Source: Gemmatimonadota bacterium (GTDB taxonomy: Bacteria; GCA-2686955). Taken from it: 22,639 bases of DNA. This document shows, one piece after another, positions 8,342 to 16,024 of the stretch. The stretch lies in contig NYZA01000021.1 in NCBI GenBank assembly GCA_002686955.1, positions 1 to 22,639 on the forward strand. Reading direction: 5' to 3'. The stretch's first letter is position 1. Each line of letters opens with the position of its first letter. Position numbers and translations under genes: made by a program. Under the pieces are notes generated by a model. The model searched no databases. It worked only from the letters and a program-made list of their open reading frames with translations, and had not been told where the DNA came from.

Positions 8342-9190
8342 GTGAATGATGGGCAAGTCTTCTCTCTCTCTCTAACGCAAGGGCTCTTCTGGGGAGGGGG
8401 AGGGGACCCCGACGACCCGAACTTGAAACCGGCCAGCCTCATGCTGATGCCGATGCCGTGTTTCTGGAGCTCCGAGACGGCCGGTTGGGATGCGATCGTC
8501 GGAACCTGCTTTGATCAGCTTCCGCCCGGTGGGAGCGAGGGTCTCCTGCTGCTCTCCGAAACCGTCGCCATGGCGCGGACGGAGGTCTTGACTCAGGGCG
8601 AGTCGTACTGGCAGCAGATCCATCAGGAGCTCGACATCACCCCGCTCTTTCTCGAATGGGCGGCGAACGCCGGCAACAACAAGGGTGTCTATCTGCAACC
8701 GTACCTCCGCACCCAGATGGACGCCTACACTTCGGTCTACTCCTCTCAGGAAACATACATCAACCAGTGGGGGCGACTCGCCTGGGAGCCGCATATCGAG
8801 GTGTACTACCACACTCAGGATCCCGGAACTCCGCCATCGCAGCCGCTGCACCTGACCTTCGAGACCAAGGCGAACAACCCATCCCACGAGGCGTATGTGC
8901 TCAGCGACTGGAACGGCGGCGAAGCGAACGTTCTGCTCGTGAATCCAGGCGGCTTCGACGATCAATGCCTGAGGATCTACACCAATCAGGTCGATGAGGA
9001 CTACTTCGCCGAGGTCCGCGATCTTGCGTCCGGCACGGTCGACTTTACCGCGCAATGGAAGAAGGCGATCGAGTGCCAGGGCTTCGATGCGAACTGCGAA
9101 TGCTCCGGCGACCCCATGGAAGACGATTGGTTTTACGTCCCGATCCCGATCGGCCCCTGGGACACCAAAATCGTGAGGATCTACCAATGA
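8342..9190 (+). CDS. Unrecognised protein, first gene of an overlapping pair
   Basis: 282 residues if started at the GTG at 8342. I do not recognise the family. It is rich in Trp, Tyr and acidic residues, with segments such as NLKPASLMLMPMP, AGNNKGVYLQPYLRTQMDA, HIEVYYHTQDPG and YVLSDWNGGEANVLLVNPGG, and a C-terminus with Cys pairs (CQGFDANCECSGDP). That composition suggests an exported beta-rich domain, yet there is no signal peptide. Either the 5' end is lost or the true start is in another frame: two ATGs at 8346 and 8349 (GGGGTG upstream) would be in frame if one CT were lost from the run at 8361-8373. Its stop overlaps the ATG of the LVIVP gene (ATGA). A partial copy of its 3' end lies at 11183-11276. 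Confidence 0.6.
   Translation: MNDGQVFSLSLTQGLFWGGGGDPDDPNLKPASLMLMPMPCFWSSETAGWDAIVGTCFDQLPPGGSEGLLLLSETVAMARTEVLTQGESYWQQIHQELDITPLFLEWAANAGNNKGVYLQPYLRTQMDAYTSVYSSQETYINQWGRLAWEPHIEVYYHTQDPGTPPSQPLHLTFETKANNPSHEAYVLSDWNGGEANVLLVNPGGFDDQCLRIYTNQVDEDYFAEVRDLASGTVDFTAQWKKAIECQGFDANCECSGDPMEDDWFYVPIPIGPWDTKIVRIYQ
8361..8373 (+). repeat. TC dinucleotide repeat (6.5 units) near a gene start
   Basis: Thirteen bases of alternating T and C occur about 20 bases into the gene. Loss of one unit would join the two upstream ATG codons (8346, 8349) to the long downstream frame; as it stands those ATGs run into TAA at 8373-8375. Confidence 0.6.
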
Positions 9191-11169
9191 GCACGTTCGT
9201 CTTGCTCGCGCTCTCGCTGTCGCTCGGCGCGCCGCCCGGCTCTTGCCGCGAGTTCCATCTATCCAATGCCGCCAAGTCTTGGGAGGTGGCCTCCGACGGC
9301 CTCGATGTCGTGGTGTTCGGCCCGGGCGCTTGCGAACGATTGGAACTGGATGAATCTGGTCGGCCACAATCGATCCGTCGCATTCCTCTCGGCGGGTGGC
9401 CGCTCGCGATCCATCGGGGTTGGCTCTACCATGGGAACTATAAAAGGACCATCGACATCTTCGACTGGACCTGTGAAGACGCCGGGCTGCCTGTCGAGGC
9501 GGGGAGGATCGAGCTGGAGACCGCGAAGTCGGTCGTTGCGGCGGAGGCACTCGATATTGTGAACGAGACGCTTTTCGTCGGAACCGGTACCGTATACGAG
9601 AGCGAGAAGAAGTACATTGGCCGCTCATTGCGCAGCTACTCTATCGCGAATCCGGTCGCGCCGGTCCCGCTCGACACGCTGGCTCTCGCTAGTACTCCTC
9701 TCGACCTCGTCTTCTCCGGTGATCTGTGCATCGTGCCGATCTATGCGGGGGCAGTCTCCATCATCGACATCTCGCACCCGGACTCAATGGTCGAGCTGAG
9801 CAACATAGAGATCGGAGTCGAACCCAAGGGCGCCGCGGTCGCGAGCGGCGCCCTGATCGTCGCGGCGGAAGACGACTCGATGCGGCTCTACGACATCGGC
9901 GATCCACGGCTGCCCCGTTTGCTCGGTACGGAGTACCGACCAACCCACGCCATCGAGACGATCGATGGCGGCTTCTGCACGGTCGACAGCGCCCTGACCA
10001 CCTGGAGCATCGAGCCGGGCCGGCCGCCGGAGCCTGCGGGCTTCGTCGATCTGGGCATCGACATGTTTTCGTGGAGATACAGTTACGACGGCGTTCGAGA
10101 CGCCCGCTACATCCCCGATGCCGGTGCCGTAGTGATCGCGGCCTTCGAGAGCGGAACGATCATCGCCGACGTGCGCGACATCGAGAATCCACGCGTGATC
10201 TGGCGCGAGCCGATCGTTCCCTTCCTGATCGCGACCGGCGCGCAGATCGATGGCGATCGGGCGTACGTATCGAGCACCCCCTCGGTATCCGAATGGGCCT
10301 ACGGCGGGGTGAGTGTCTTCGAGATTCCGCAAGAAGGTCAGCCGCGTCTTCTGGGTTGGTCCGATACCCGCCGAAGCACGACGCAGTGCGCGATCGCGGT
10401 GAAAGACCGAGGCGTCGCCTACACTCTGGATTGTGGTGGGCATCGCATGATCCACATCTGGGACGTGTCGGATCCCACCACGGTGGCCTACATCGACTCG
10501 ATCGACTCGGCGCCGATCGCCGAACATCATCTCATGGTGAGTGGAGACCGCCTCTACTCCGCCGGCGCGGGTGTGGCCCTTCATGACATCTCGGTCCCCC
10601 ACCAACCCGAGCTGCTGGGCCACCTTCAGCTCCCTGATATGATCGGGCGCTTCGCCGGGCTCACCACGGTCGAAGGTCGCGATTACGTATGGATCGCCGA
10701 CTTTGGCGTGGCGATCGTCGACGCCACCAATCCGGACAGCCTCGCGCTGACCCACGACGGGCCGATCGGTGAATACGGCTCTTTTCGTGGCGCCGCCAGC
10801 GAAGGGAACAGGTTGTACCTGGTCAGCGGCGAGACCTTCATCGCCGTCGACATCTCTGTTCCCGGCGACCCGAAGATCCTGGCGGAGCATGCCATCCTGG
10901 GGCCGGAGCCCGGCCAACGGTACACCATGGACGTTGTGGAAGGGCGCGCCTATCTGGTGACGAATTGGGGTTCGGGAACCGGCTCCGGCCACCTGTACGT
11001 CCTCGATTTGACGCCCAAGGGCGATGTTACGCGAATCCAGAGCTGGGGGCCGATCGAGAGGATCGAAACGATCCGCAAGGTCCCCGGCCGGATCTTCGTC
11101 GCCGGCTCGCTCGGGGTGGGTTGGATGCCGCTCGACAACACCGATCTCTTGCTGGGGGTGATTGAGTAG
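9187..11169 (+). CDS. Exported LVIVP-repeat beta-propeller protein (660 aa)
   Basis: The ATG at 9187 overlaps the upstream stop (ATGA), with GAGG eight bases before it. The first 19 residues, VLLALSLSLGAPPGS in core, form a short hydrophobic signal without a positive n-region, possibly ending at a cysteine. The rest is a chain of repeats ending in the LVIVP pattern: VSIIDISHPDSMVEL, MRLYDIGDPRLPRLLG, VSVFEIPQEGQPRLLG, IHIWDVSDPTTVAYI, VALHDISVPHQPELLG, VAIVDATNPDSLALT and FIAVDISVPGDPKIL. At least seven blades are visible, enough for one or two propellers. LVIVP proteins are typically surface or periplasmic proteins of unknown function; ligand binding is inferred, not shown. It ends in TAG. 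A nonsense-mutated copy of its 5' end follows at 11273. Confidence 0.8.
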   Translation: MSTFVLLALSLSLGAPPGSCREFHLSNAAKSWEVASDGLDVVVFGPGACERLELDESGRPQSIRRIPLGGWPLAIHRGWLYHGNYKRTIDIFDWTCEDAGLPVEAGRIELETAKSVVAAEALDIVNETLFVGTGTVYESEKKYIGRSLRSYSIANPVAPVPLDTLALASTPLDLVFSGDLCIVPIYAGAVSIIDISHPDSMVELSNIEIGVEPKGAAVASGALIVAAEDDSMRLYDIGDPRLPRLLGTEYRPTHAIETIDGGFCTVDSALTTWSIEPGRPPEPAGFVDLGIDMFSWRYSYDGVRDARYIPDAGAVVIAAFESGTIIADVRDIENPRVIWREPIVPFLIATGAQIDGDRAYVSSTPSVSEWAYGGVSVFEIPQEGQPRLLGWSDTRRSTTQCAIAVKDRGVAYTLDCGGHRMIHIWDVSDPTTVAYIDSIDSAPIAEHHLMVSGDRLYSAGAGVALHDISVPHQPELLGHLQLPDMIGRFAGLTTVEGRDYVWIADFGVAIVDATNPDSLALTHDGPIGEYGSFRGAASEGNRLYLVSGETFIAVDISVPGDPKILAEHAILGPEPGQRYTMDVVEGRAYLVTNWGSGTGSGHLYVLDLTPKGDVTRIQSWGPIERIETIRKVPGRIFVAGSLGVGWMPLDNTDLLLGVIE

Positions 11170-11182
11170 CTTGGTGTTCCCT

Positions 11183-11450
11183 ATATCGAAGTGTACTACC
11201 ACACTTGGAACGGCGGTTTTACGTCCCGATCCCGATCGGCCCCTGGGACACCAAAATCGTGAGGATCTTTCAATGAGCACACCCGCCTTGCTCGCGCTCT
11301 CGTTGTCGCTCACCGCGCCGCCCGGCTCTTGTCGCGAATTCCATCTATCCAATGCCGCCGATTCTTAGCGGGTCGCCTCCGATGGCCTCGATGTCGTGGT
11401 GTCGAACCACCGGGCGCGCGAGCGATTGGAGCTGGATGAATCGGGTCGGT
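11183..11450 (+). pseudogene. Mosaic partial copy of the preceding gene pair
   Basis: Three blocks copy the pair just upstream. Positions 11183-11205 match 8793-8815 (encoding IEVYYHT), 11206-11216 match 8909-8919 (WNGG), and 11217-11450 match 9131 onward. The last block includes the end of the first gene, the ATGA overlap (11273-11276) and the start of the LVIVP protein. In the copy the Trp codon of AKSWEVASDG has become TAG (11366-11368), and similarity fades after LELDESGRS. Two internal deletions joined at short shared sequences and a nonsense codon show a decaying tandem duplication. Confidence 0.85.
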
Positions 11451-11526
11451 CGCGAACGCATGAAGCCCGGCACGCCCCACCCTCGGGACTAGCGCGAGAA
11501 GAACTTCCGAGTTTCGCATCCCATCT

Positions 11527-12890
11527 TCAGGTCGCCGACTCCAACGCGAGGGGCAGAATCTCGGTCATGTAGAGCGGCAATGACAAGAGCCTGTAGCGGA
11601 CATCTTCGCCCGTCGTCGTCTTGACCGCCACGTCCTGAACCGACGGAGGATTGCCGTCGAGCCGTGCCGCGAGCGCCAACCCCTTGGCGCGCATGAACGC
11701 GTGGAGCGACTTCATCGACCCGGCCCGCCCCGCCTTGACCTCCACGGGGATCACCTGGCTTCCGTACTGCACAATGTAGTCGATCTCGCCCTGTCGCCCG
11801 GCCGTTCGCTGCCAATAGTACAGTCGCGGAGTCTCCCATGTAGGGAACAGACAGCGCAGGAGCTGCCCCGCGCACTGCTCCGCCAGTCCTCGCTTGTTTG
11901 CCCACACACTTTGGGCGAGGTTCCGAAGCTCGAGCCGGGACAAATCGAGCTGAACCGAAGCGATTCCGACATCGACCAGCAACATCTTGAAGAGCATGGG
12001 GTTGGTCTCGGCCCCCAACGGCAGTCCGTTGGCCGCGGTGTGCTCGACCCTATGGCAGACTCGGGCCAGGGTGAGGAGCTCGACGGCTTGTTTGACCTCG
12101 CGATGCCTGGCGTCCACGTCCACATGGCTGTACACGAAGCGGCCGCCCAACTGCCCGGGCACCGCATCCATGACTTGGCGCAGCAGCTCGACCGGCACGC
12201 GATCTCTGTACTTGTTGAAATCGTCGCGAAAGGCGGCGAGCAGATCGAGTTGTAGTTGCAACCGTTGCTCGTCGTCCCGGTGCTCGACCCACTCGGCCAC
12301 GACCCCGGGCAGTCCTCCCACGACACAATACTCGGAGAACAACTCCAATGCCTTCTGATGCAGGCGAGGAGCGAGGACGCCGGTCTCACCTGCCCGAGAC
12401 AATGCACCGCGCAACTCTCCCTGACCCGACACGTCCAGAAACTCGAAGAACAATACCGGCTCGAGGTAGCAGTACATGATGCGTCCCACCGGCATGCTGA
12501 AGCCGTCTTCCCGCGACGCGAAATCCAACAACGATCCGGCGGCGATGACCGGCAATTCCGGCATCTCCTCGCGAAACACCGCAGAGAAGCCAGCAATCGA
12601 GGAACGGCCTGGATTTCGTCGAGGAAGAGGATGGAGGTCTCGGGCCGAATGTTCGAGCCCAGGTCTACTTGAAGATCCGCGACAATCCGCCTGGGGTCGT
12701 TCGATGCGAAATGCTCGGCGAGCTCAGGCCTCTTCTCCAGATTCAGCTCGACGAGCTTTCTCGACTGGCGTGCCGCGAGATCGCGCACGAGCCATGTCTT
12801 CCCGACCTGTCGCGCACCCCGCATGACCAGGGGCTTGCGATTCGGACCGAGTAGCCACTTATCGAGAAAAGTCGTAGTGGATCGCTTCAC
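11527..12890 (-). pseudogene. AAA-family ATPase with DUF4143 domain, frameshifted
   Basis: The start is probably the GTG at 12890, which yields the family-typical VKRSTTTFLDKWLLGPNRKPLVM; a TTG at 12914 is the alternative. The N-terminal AAA_14-type domain has Walker A GARQVGKTW and Walker B SILFLDEIQ. The frame then breaks at a T-run (AAA at 12574-12576 on the plus strand). The family sequence continues one frame over as REEMPELPVIAAGSLLDFA, through the DUF4143 region, to the nuclease-like motif GEIDYIVQYG followed by VIPVEVKAG, ending in TGA at 11527-11529. Restoring one T rejoins both halves into a full-length protein of about 454 residues. These proteins are common in accessory regions; their function is poorly known, perhaps DNA or stress related. 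Sequencing error cannot be excluded. Confidence 0.85.
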
Positions 12891-13018
12891 CGCGAAGGCC
12901 TTTCTTCCATTCAATTCGGATGATGCGCTATGTGGCGGATTCAGTTAAGAACAACGTGTTGTTTCTGACGTCGCGCGAAGAACCGGTCCAGCCGCTACTC
13001 TATAGTTCGGAGCTCGCC

Positions 13019-13456
13019 ATGAAAGCGATCTACAAACACACGCAGCCGGGCACCCTGGTCCTGATCTGCCTGCTCATTCCGGTGCTGATCATCGTGGTGG
13101 TGTCGATCCTGGATCAGTGGCTCTGGGTCACAGCGGCGGTCTTGGTGTTCCTGATCGCGCTCGGGATCGTATTCGCGTCGCTGACGGTGGAGGTGACGGG
13201 GGAGCGAATCGCTTGCTGGTTCGGTCCCGGGCTGATCCGGAAGGAGTGGCCGATCTCGGAGCTGCGATCGGTCGCGATGGTCCAAAACCGTTGGTTCTAC
13301 GGCTGGGGGATCAGGCTGACTCCAAAGGGGTGGTTGTACAATGTCTCGGGATTCGATGCGGTCGAGCTCGAGCTCGCCTCGGGACCTCGCGTCCGGATCG
13401 GGACCGACGAGCCGCGCGAGCTCAAGGCGGCGATCGGGCGGGCGATGCGCGGTTGA
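13019..13456 (+). CDS. Two-helix membrane protein with PH-like domain (145 aa)
   Basis: The start is the ATG at 13019 with GGAG six bases upstream; an in-frame ATG at 12920 gives an implausible polar leader and is rejected. Residues about 12-31 (LVLICLLIPVLIIVVVSIL) and 36-54 (VTAAVLVFLIALGIVFA) are membrane helices. The remaining cytoplasmic part has alternating beta-strand pattern: LTVEVTGERIACWFGPGL, the arginine-lysine-tryptophan turn and ISELRSVAMVQN, ending with a helix DEPRELKAAIGRAMRG. This resembles bacterial PH or YcxB-type domains. No specific role is known. It lies 77 bases before the thiolase gene, so the two may be co-transcribed. Confidence 0.75.
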   Translation: MKAIYKHTQPGTLVLICLLIPVLIIVVVSILDQWLWVTAAVLVFLIALGIVFASLTVEVTGERIACWFGPGLIRKEWPISELRSVAMVQNRWFYGWGIRLTPKGWLYNVSGFDAVELELASGPRVRIGTDEPRELKAAIGRAMRG

Positions 13457-13533
13457 AGTATGATTCGAGGCGCGCCGCCACGAGAAGGACGACGACAAGG
13501 CGACACCCGACAAACGACTGAAGGACCGAGAGA

Positions 13534-14736
13534 ATGAAAAAGATCTATCTGACCCAGTTCGACCAGAGCCGATTCGGAAAACTGCCCGACTACACCATCG
13601 ACGAGATGATCGCCGACGCGGGATCTCAAGGGCTGGATCGGATCGACCGGAGTCTCGTGGATCACATCGCGATCACGGGGCTCTTGACGCCGTTGCTGAG
13701 CGAGCAGTGCTTGCTCGCCGGGCTGGTGGCGATGGATCCGGCGTACACGAACAAGAGCATCAAAGGGGTGGTGAACGCCTGCGATTCGGGCGGGCTGGCC
13801 GTGCTCGACTGCGCGACGCAGATTCTCGCGGGAGGGGGCCATGTGGGACTCGCGATCGGTCTGGAGAAGATGCACCCGCCGGAAGGGAAGCTCGATTCGA
13901 CGAAGATCGGTTTGGCACTGGGCACGGCCGCCCACCGCGACGATGCCTTCCCCCCCTTCACCTTCCCGCACGCCTTCGCGGTGATCATGGACCGCTACAT
14001 GAAGAAGTACGGCTACAGCGAGGAGGAGTTCGCCGTCATCCCCCCGATCTTCTACGACAACGCCTCCCACAACCCGTTGGCCCACATGCACAAAACGAAG
14101 GCGCCGGTCACTCCGGAAGCGGTTGTGGCCAGCTACCGCCTATTCACCGAGCCCGAGGAGCTGCCCCTGAAGCTCTTCGAGTGCTCGCAGATCTCCGACG
14201 GTTGGGCGCGCATTCTGGTTTGCGACGACGAGGGGCTCGCCGCGCTCGGCATCGATCGATCAGATGCGACCGAGCTGGCCGGGTTCGGGCAGGCCACCGA
14301 CAGTCTGGCGGTCGCTTCGCGGGGCGAGCGCCTCCTCGAGCCGATCGGGGCGCGGCGAGCCTTCGACACGGCGATGGAGCTGGCGGGGGCGACACCGGCC
14401 GATATCTCCTTCCAGGAGGTGCACGACTGCTTTTCCGTAATGGCCGCGGTCGCCACCGAAATCACCGGCCTCGCCGATCCGGGGTTGGGGCTGCGCTATT
14501 TCCTCGACGGTCATGCCGGCCGCGATGGAAAATGCCCGATCAACACTTCGGGCGGCCTGATCGCCAAGGGGCATCCGATCGCCGCGACCGGTGTCGCCAT
14601 GATCGGATGGGCGCACAACCAGCTTCTCGGGAAGGTCCCCGCGGCGTTGCAGCTCGATGGTGCCGATCTCGGCACGACGCTCAATATCGGTGGACCGATC
14701 TGCAGCACGGTGGTGACGGTTCAGCGCCGGGCGTGA
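13534..14736 (+). CDS. SCP2-type thiolase / acetyl-CoA acetyltransferase family protein
   Basis: 400 residues from ATG, with a GAGAGA purine stretch upstream. The thiolase fold and catalytic residues are visible: the nucleophile in VVNACDSGG (about C83), the histidine of the EVHDCFS segment (about H296) and GGLIAKGHPIAATG with H346. The HDCF motif in place of NEAF places it in the SCP-x/lipid-transfer-type thiolases, which handle branched or sterol-like acyl-CoAs or degrade beta-ketoacyl-CoA. The substrate cannot be read from sequence, and no beta-oxidation partner is adjacent. It ends in TGA and is followed at once by a strong inverted repeat. Confidence 0.9.
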   Translation: MKKIYLTQFDQSRFGKLPDYTIDEMIADAGSQGLDRIDRSLVDHIAITGLLTPLLSEQCLLAGLVAMDPAYTNKSIKGVVNACDSGGLAVLDCATQILAGGGHVGLAIGLEKMHPPEGKLDSTKIGLALGTAAHRDDAFPPFTFPHAFAVIMDRYMKKYGYSEEEFAVIPPIFYDNASHNPLAHMHKTKAPVTPEAVVASYRLFTEPEELPLKLFECSQISDGWARILVCDDEGLAALGIDRSDATELAGFGQATDSLAVASRGERLLEPIGARRAFDTAMELAGATPADISFQEVHDCFSVMAAVATEITGLADPGLGLRYFLDGHAGRDGKCPINTSGGLIAKGHPIAATGVAMIGWAHNQLLGKVPAALQLDGADLGTTLNIGGPICSTVVTVQRRA

Positions 14737-14743
14737 TGCGATG

Positions 14744-14791
14744 GAGGGGGGCCCGCGCTAGCGGAGTTCCCCGCTCGATCCCGCCCCCCTC
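14744..14791. terminator. Bidirectional terminator-like double hairpin
   Basis: Outer arms GAGGGGGGC (14744-14752) and GCCCCCCTC (14783-14791) pair perfectly over nine bases. Inside, AGCGG (14760-14764) pairs with CCGCT (14771-14775). The structure lies between the thiolase stop (plus) and the end of an ATPase remnant (minus, stop at 14790), a typical place for a shared terminator. No T-run follows. Confidence 0.45.
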
Positions 14792-14955
14792 ATGGGCCAA
14801 GGGCTCCAATAGGAGCCACCACGATTCCATCGTCGCGGACGTACCCAAACCCTGTTCCGGTGATGACCACAAGTGCCATCGGCTTTCCGCACTTGTCTGT
14901 GTCAACGATGCGGGCGAACCTCTGGAGCGACGCCGCGCCCTCATCGACCCGTCCG
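14790..14955 (-). pseudogene. C-terminal remnant of an ATPase (DUF4143-type)
   Basis: The last roughly 54 codons before TGA 14790-14792 read VDEGAASLQRFARIVDTDKC, then GKPMALVVITGTGFGY, then VRDDGIVVAPIGALGP. That is the conserved tail of a long DUF4143-containing ATP-binding protein family, ending with the IGALGP signature. Upstream of about 14955 the similarity stops and the DNA becomes the plus-strand regulator described next. Everything encoding the ATPase domain is missing. It is not the same gene as the ATPase at 11527-12890. Confidence 0.65.
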
Positions 14956-14965
14956 GCGTGAAGGA

Positions 14966-15985
14966 CTCGCGGGAGGCAGCTACGTTCGCATCGGCTCCAC
15001 CAACCGTCGCGCGGATGCCGATCTGATCGCGGAGCTTCAGCGTGCCGCGCGCGGCGCGAGCTACGATGAAGAAGCGATGCCGGAGCTGGACTCTGAAGCG
15101 ATCGACTTCGGAGCGGCTTCAGAGCTCTATTCAGAGCACCGCCGGCTACGCCGCTCCGATATGGAGACTCTGCGCCTGATGACACGGCACCAGGGGCGCA
15201 GAGTGCCCACGATCGGCGGCGTGCTGCTCTTCGGGGTGAAGCGCCTGGACTCTTTTCCGGACGCATGGATTCAAGCCGGACGATTTCGGGGAAACGACAA
15301 GGCCAGGATCGTGGATCGAGTCCAGATTCGCTCCCCCTTGCCTCGCGCCATCGAAGAGGGGATCGCATTTGTCACGAAGCACTCCCTCTTTGGTGCGGAG
15401 ATCGGGGCCGTCCGCCGAAGAGACCGATGGACCCACCCGATCGAAGCCGTGCGGGAGGCGGTTGTCAACGCGGTTGCCCACGCCGACTACTCCCAGCGCG
15501 GCGCGCCGATCCGGATCTCCTTCTTCGACGATCGACTCGAGGTGGACAGCCCGGGAATGCTCCCCGCGGGCTTGACCGTTGAGGACCTGCGTCGAGGAGT
15601 CTCCAAGCTGCGCAATCGCGTCATCGGACGCGTTCTTCACGACCTTGGACTGATCGAGCAGTGGGGGAGCGGAATTCAGCGAATGACCCGCGCCTGTGTC
15701 GAAGCGGGCCTGAGCGAACCGCTGCTGGAGGAGCTTGGAACGTGCTTCCGTGTCACGATCTTCAGTACAAGAGTCGGGGACACTCAAGTGGACGAGACCG
15801 AGCGGGCGATCCTGCGGGCGCTGGCCGAATCAGATGGACTCTCGACCAAGGAGATCGCAACTGCGGTCGGTCGGTCCGCGCGTTCGACCCGAACCCGGCT
15901 GATCAAGCTGATCGAACGCGGATTGGTACGGGCGGTGGGTTCCGGGCCACGCGACCCGCGCCGCAAGTACTTCCTTCTGGAGTGA
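14966..15985 (+). pseudogene. 5'-truncated AlbA_2 / HATPase transcriptional regulator
   Basis: From about 14966 the frame shows the end of an AlbA_2 (Schlafen-like) domain, YVRIGSTNRRAD. A histidine-kinase-like ATPase region follows, with AVREAVVNAVAHADYSQRG, an IRISFFDDRLEVDSPG motif and the end marker GSGIQRM. A C-terminal winged helix completes it (ERAILRALAESDGLSTKEIA, VGRSARSTRTRLIKL). Families of this build act as DNA-binding regulators, often annotated as RecG-like. The expected N-terminal part of the AlbA_2 domain (about 90 residues by family knowledge) is absent; upstream in frame is antisense of the ATPase remnant. An internal ATG at 15077 could still make a shorter protein. The frame is otherwise intact to TGA 15983-15985. 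Confidence 0.8.
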
Positions 15986-16024
15986 CCGACGGCGCCGCGG
16001 GGCGGATGGGTATCGCCGGCTCAG

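Noticed and set aside
9784-11352. Minus-strand open frame of 522 codons opposite the LVIVP protein
   Set aside because: The plus strand shows at least seven regular LVIVP repeats; the minus translation is Asp/Arg/Gly-rich shadow sequence.
14744-14791. Inverted repeat as the end of an insertion sequence
   Set aside because: The arms are only 39 bases apart between two convergent gene ends, no transposase or target-site duplication is present, and a terminator explains it better.
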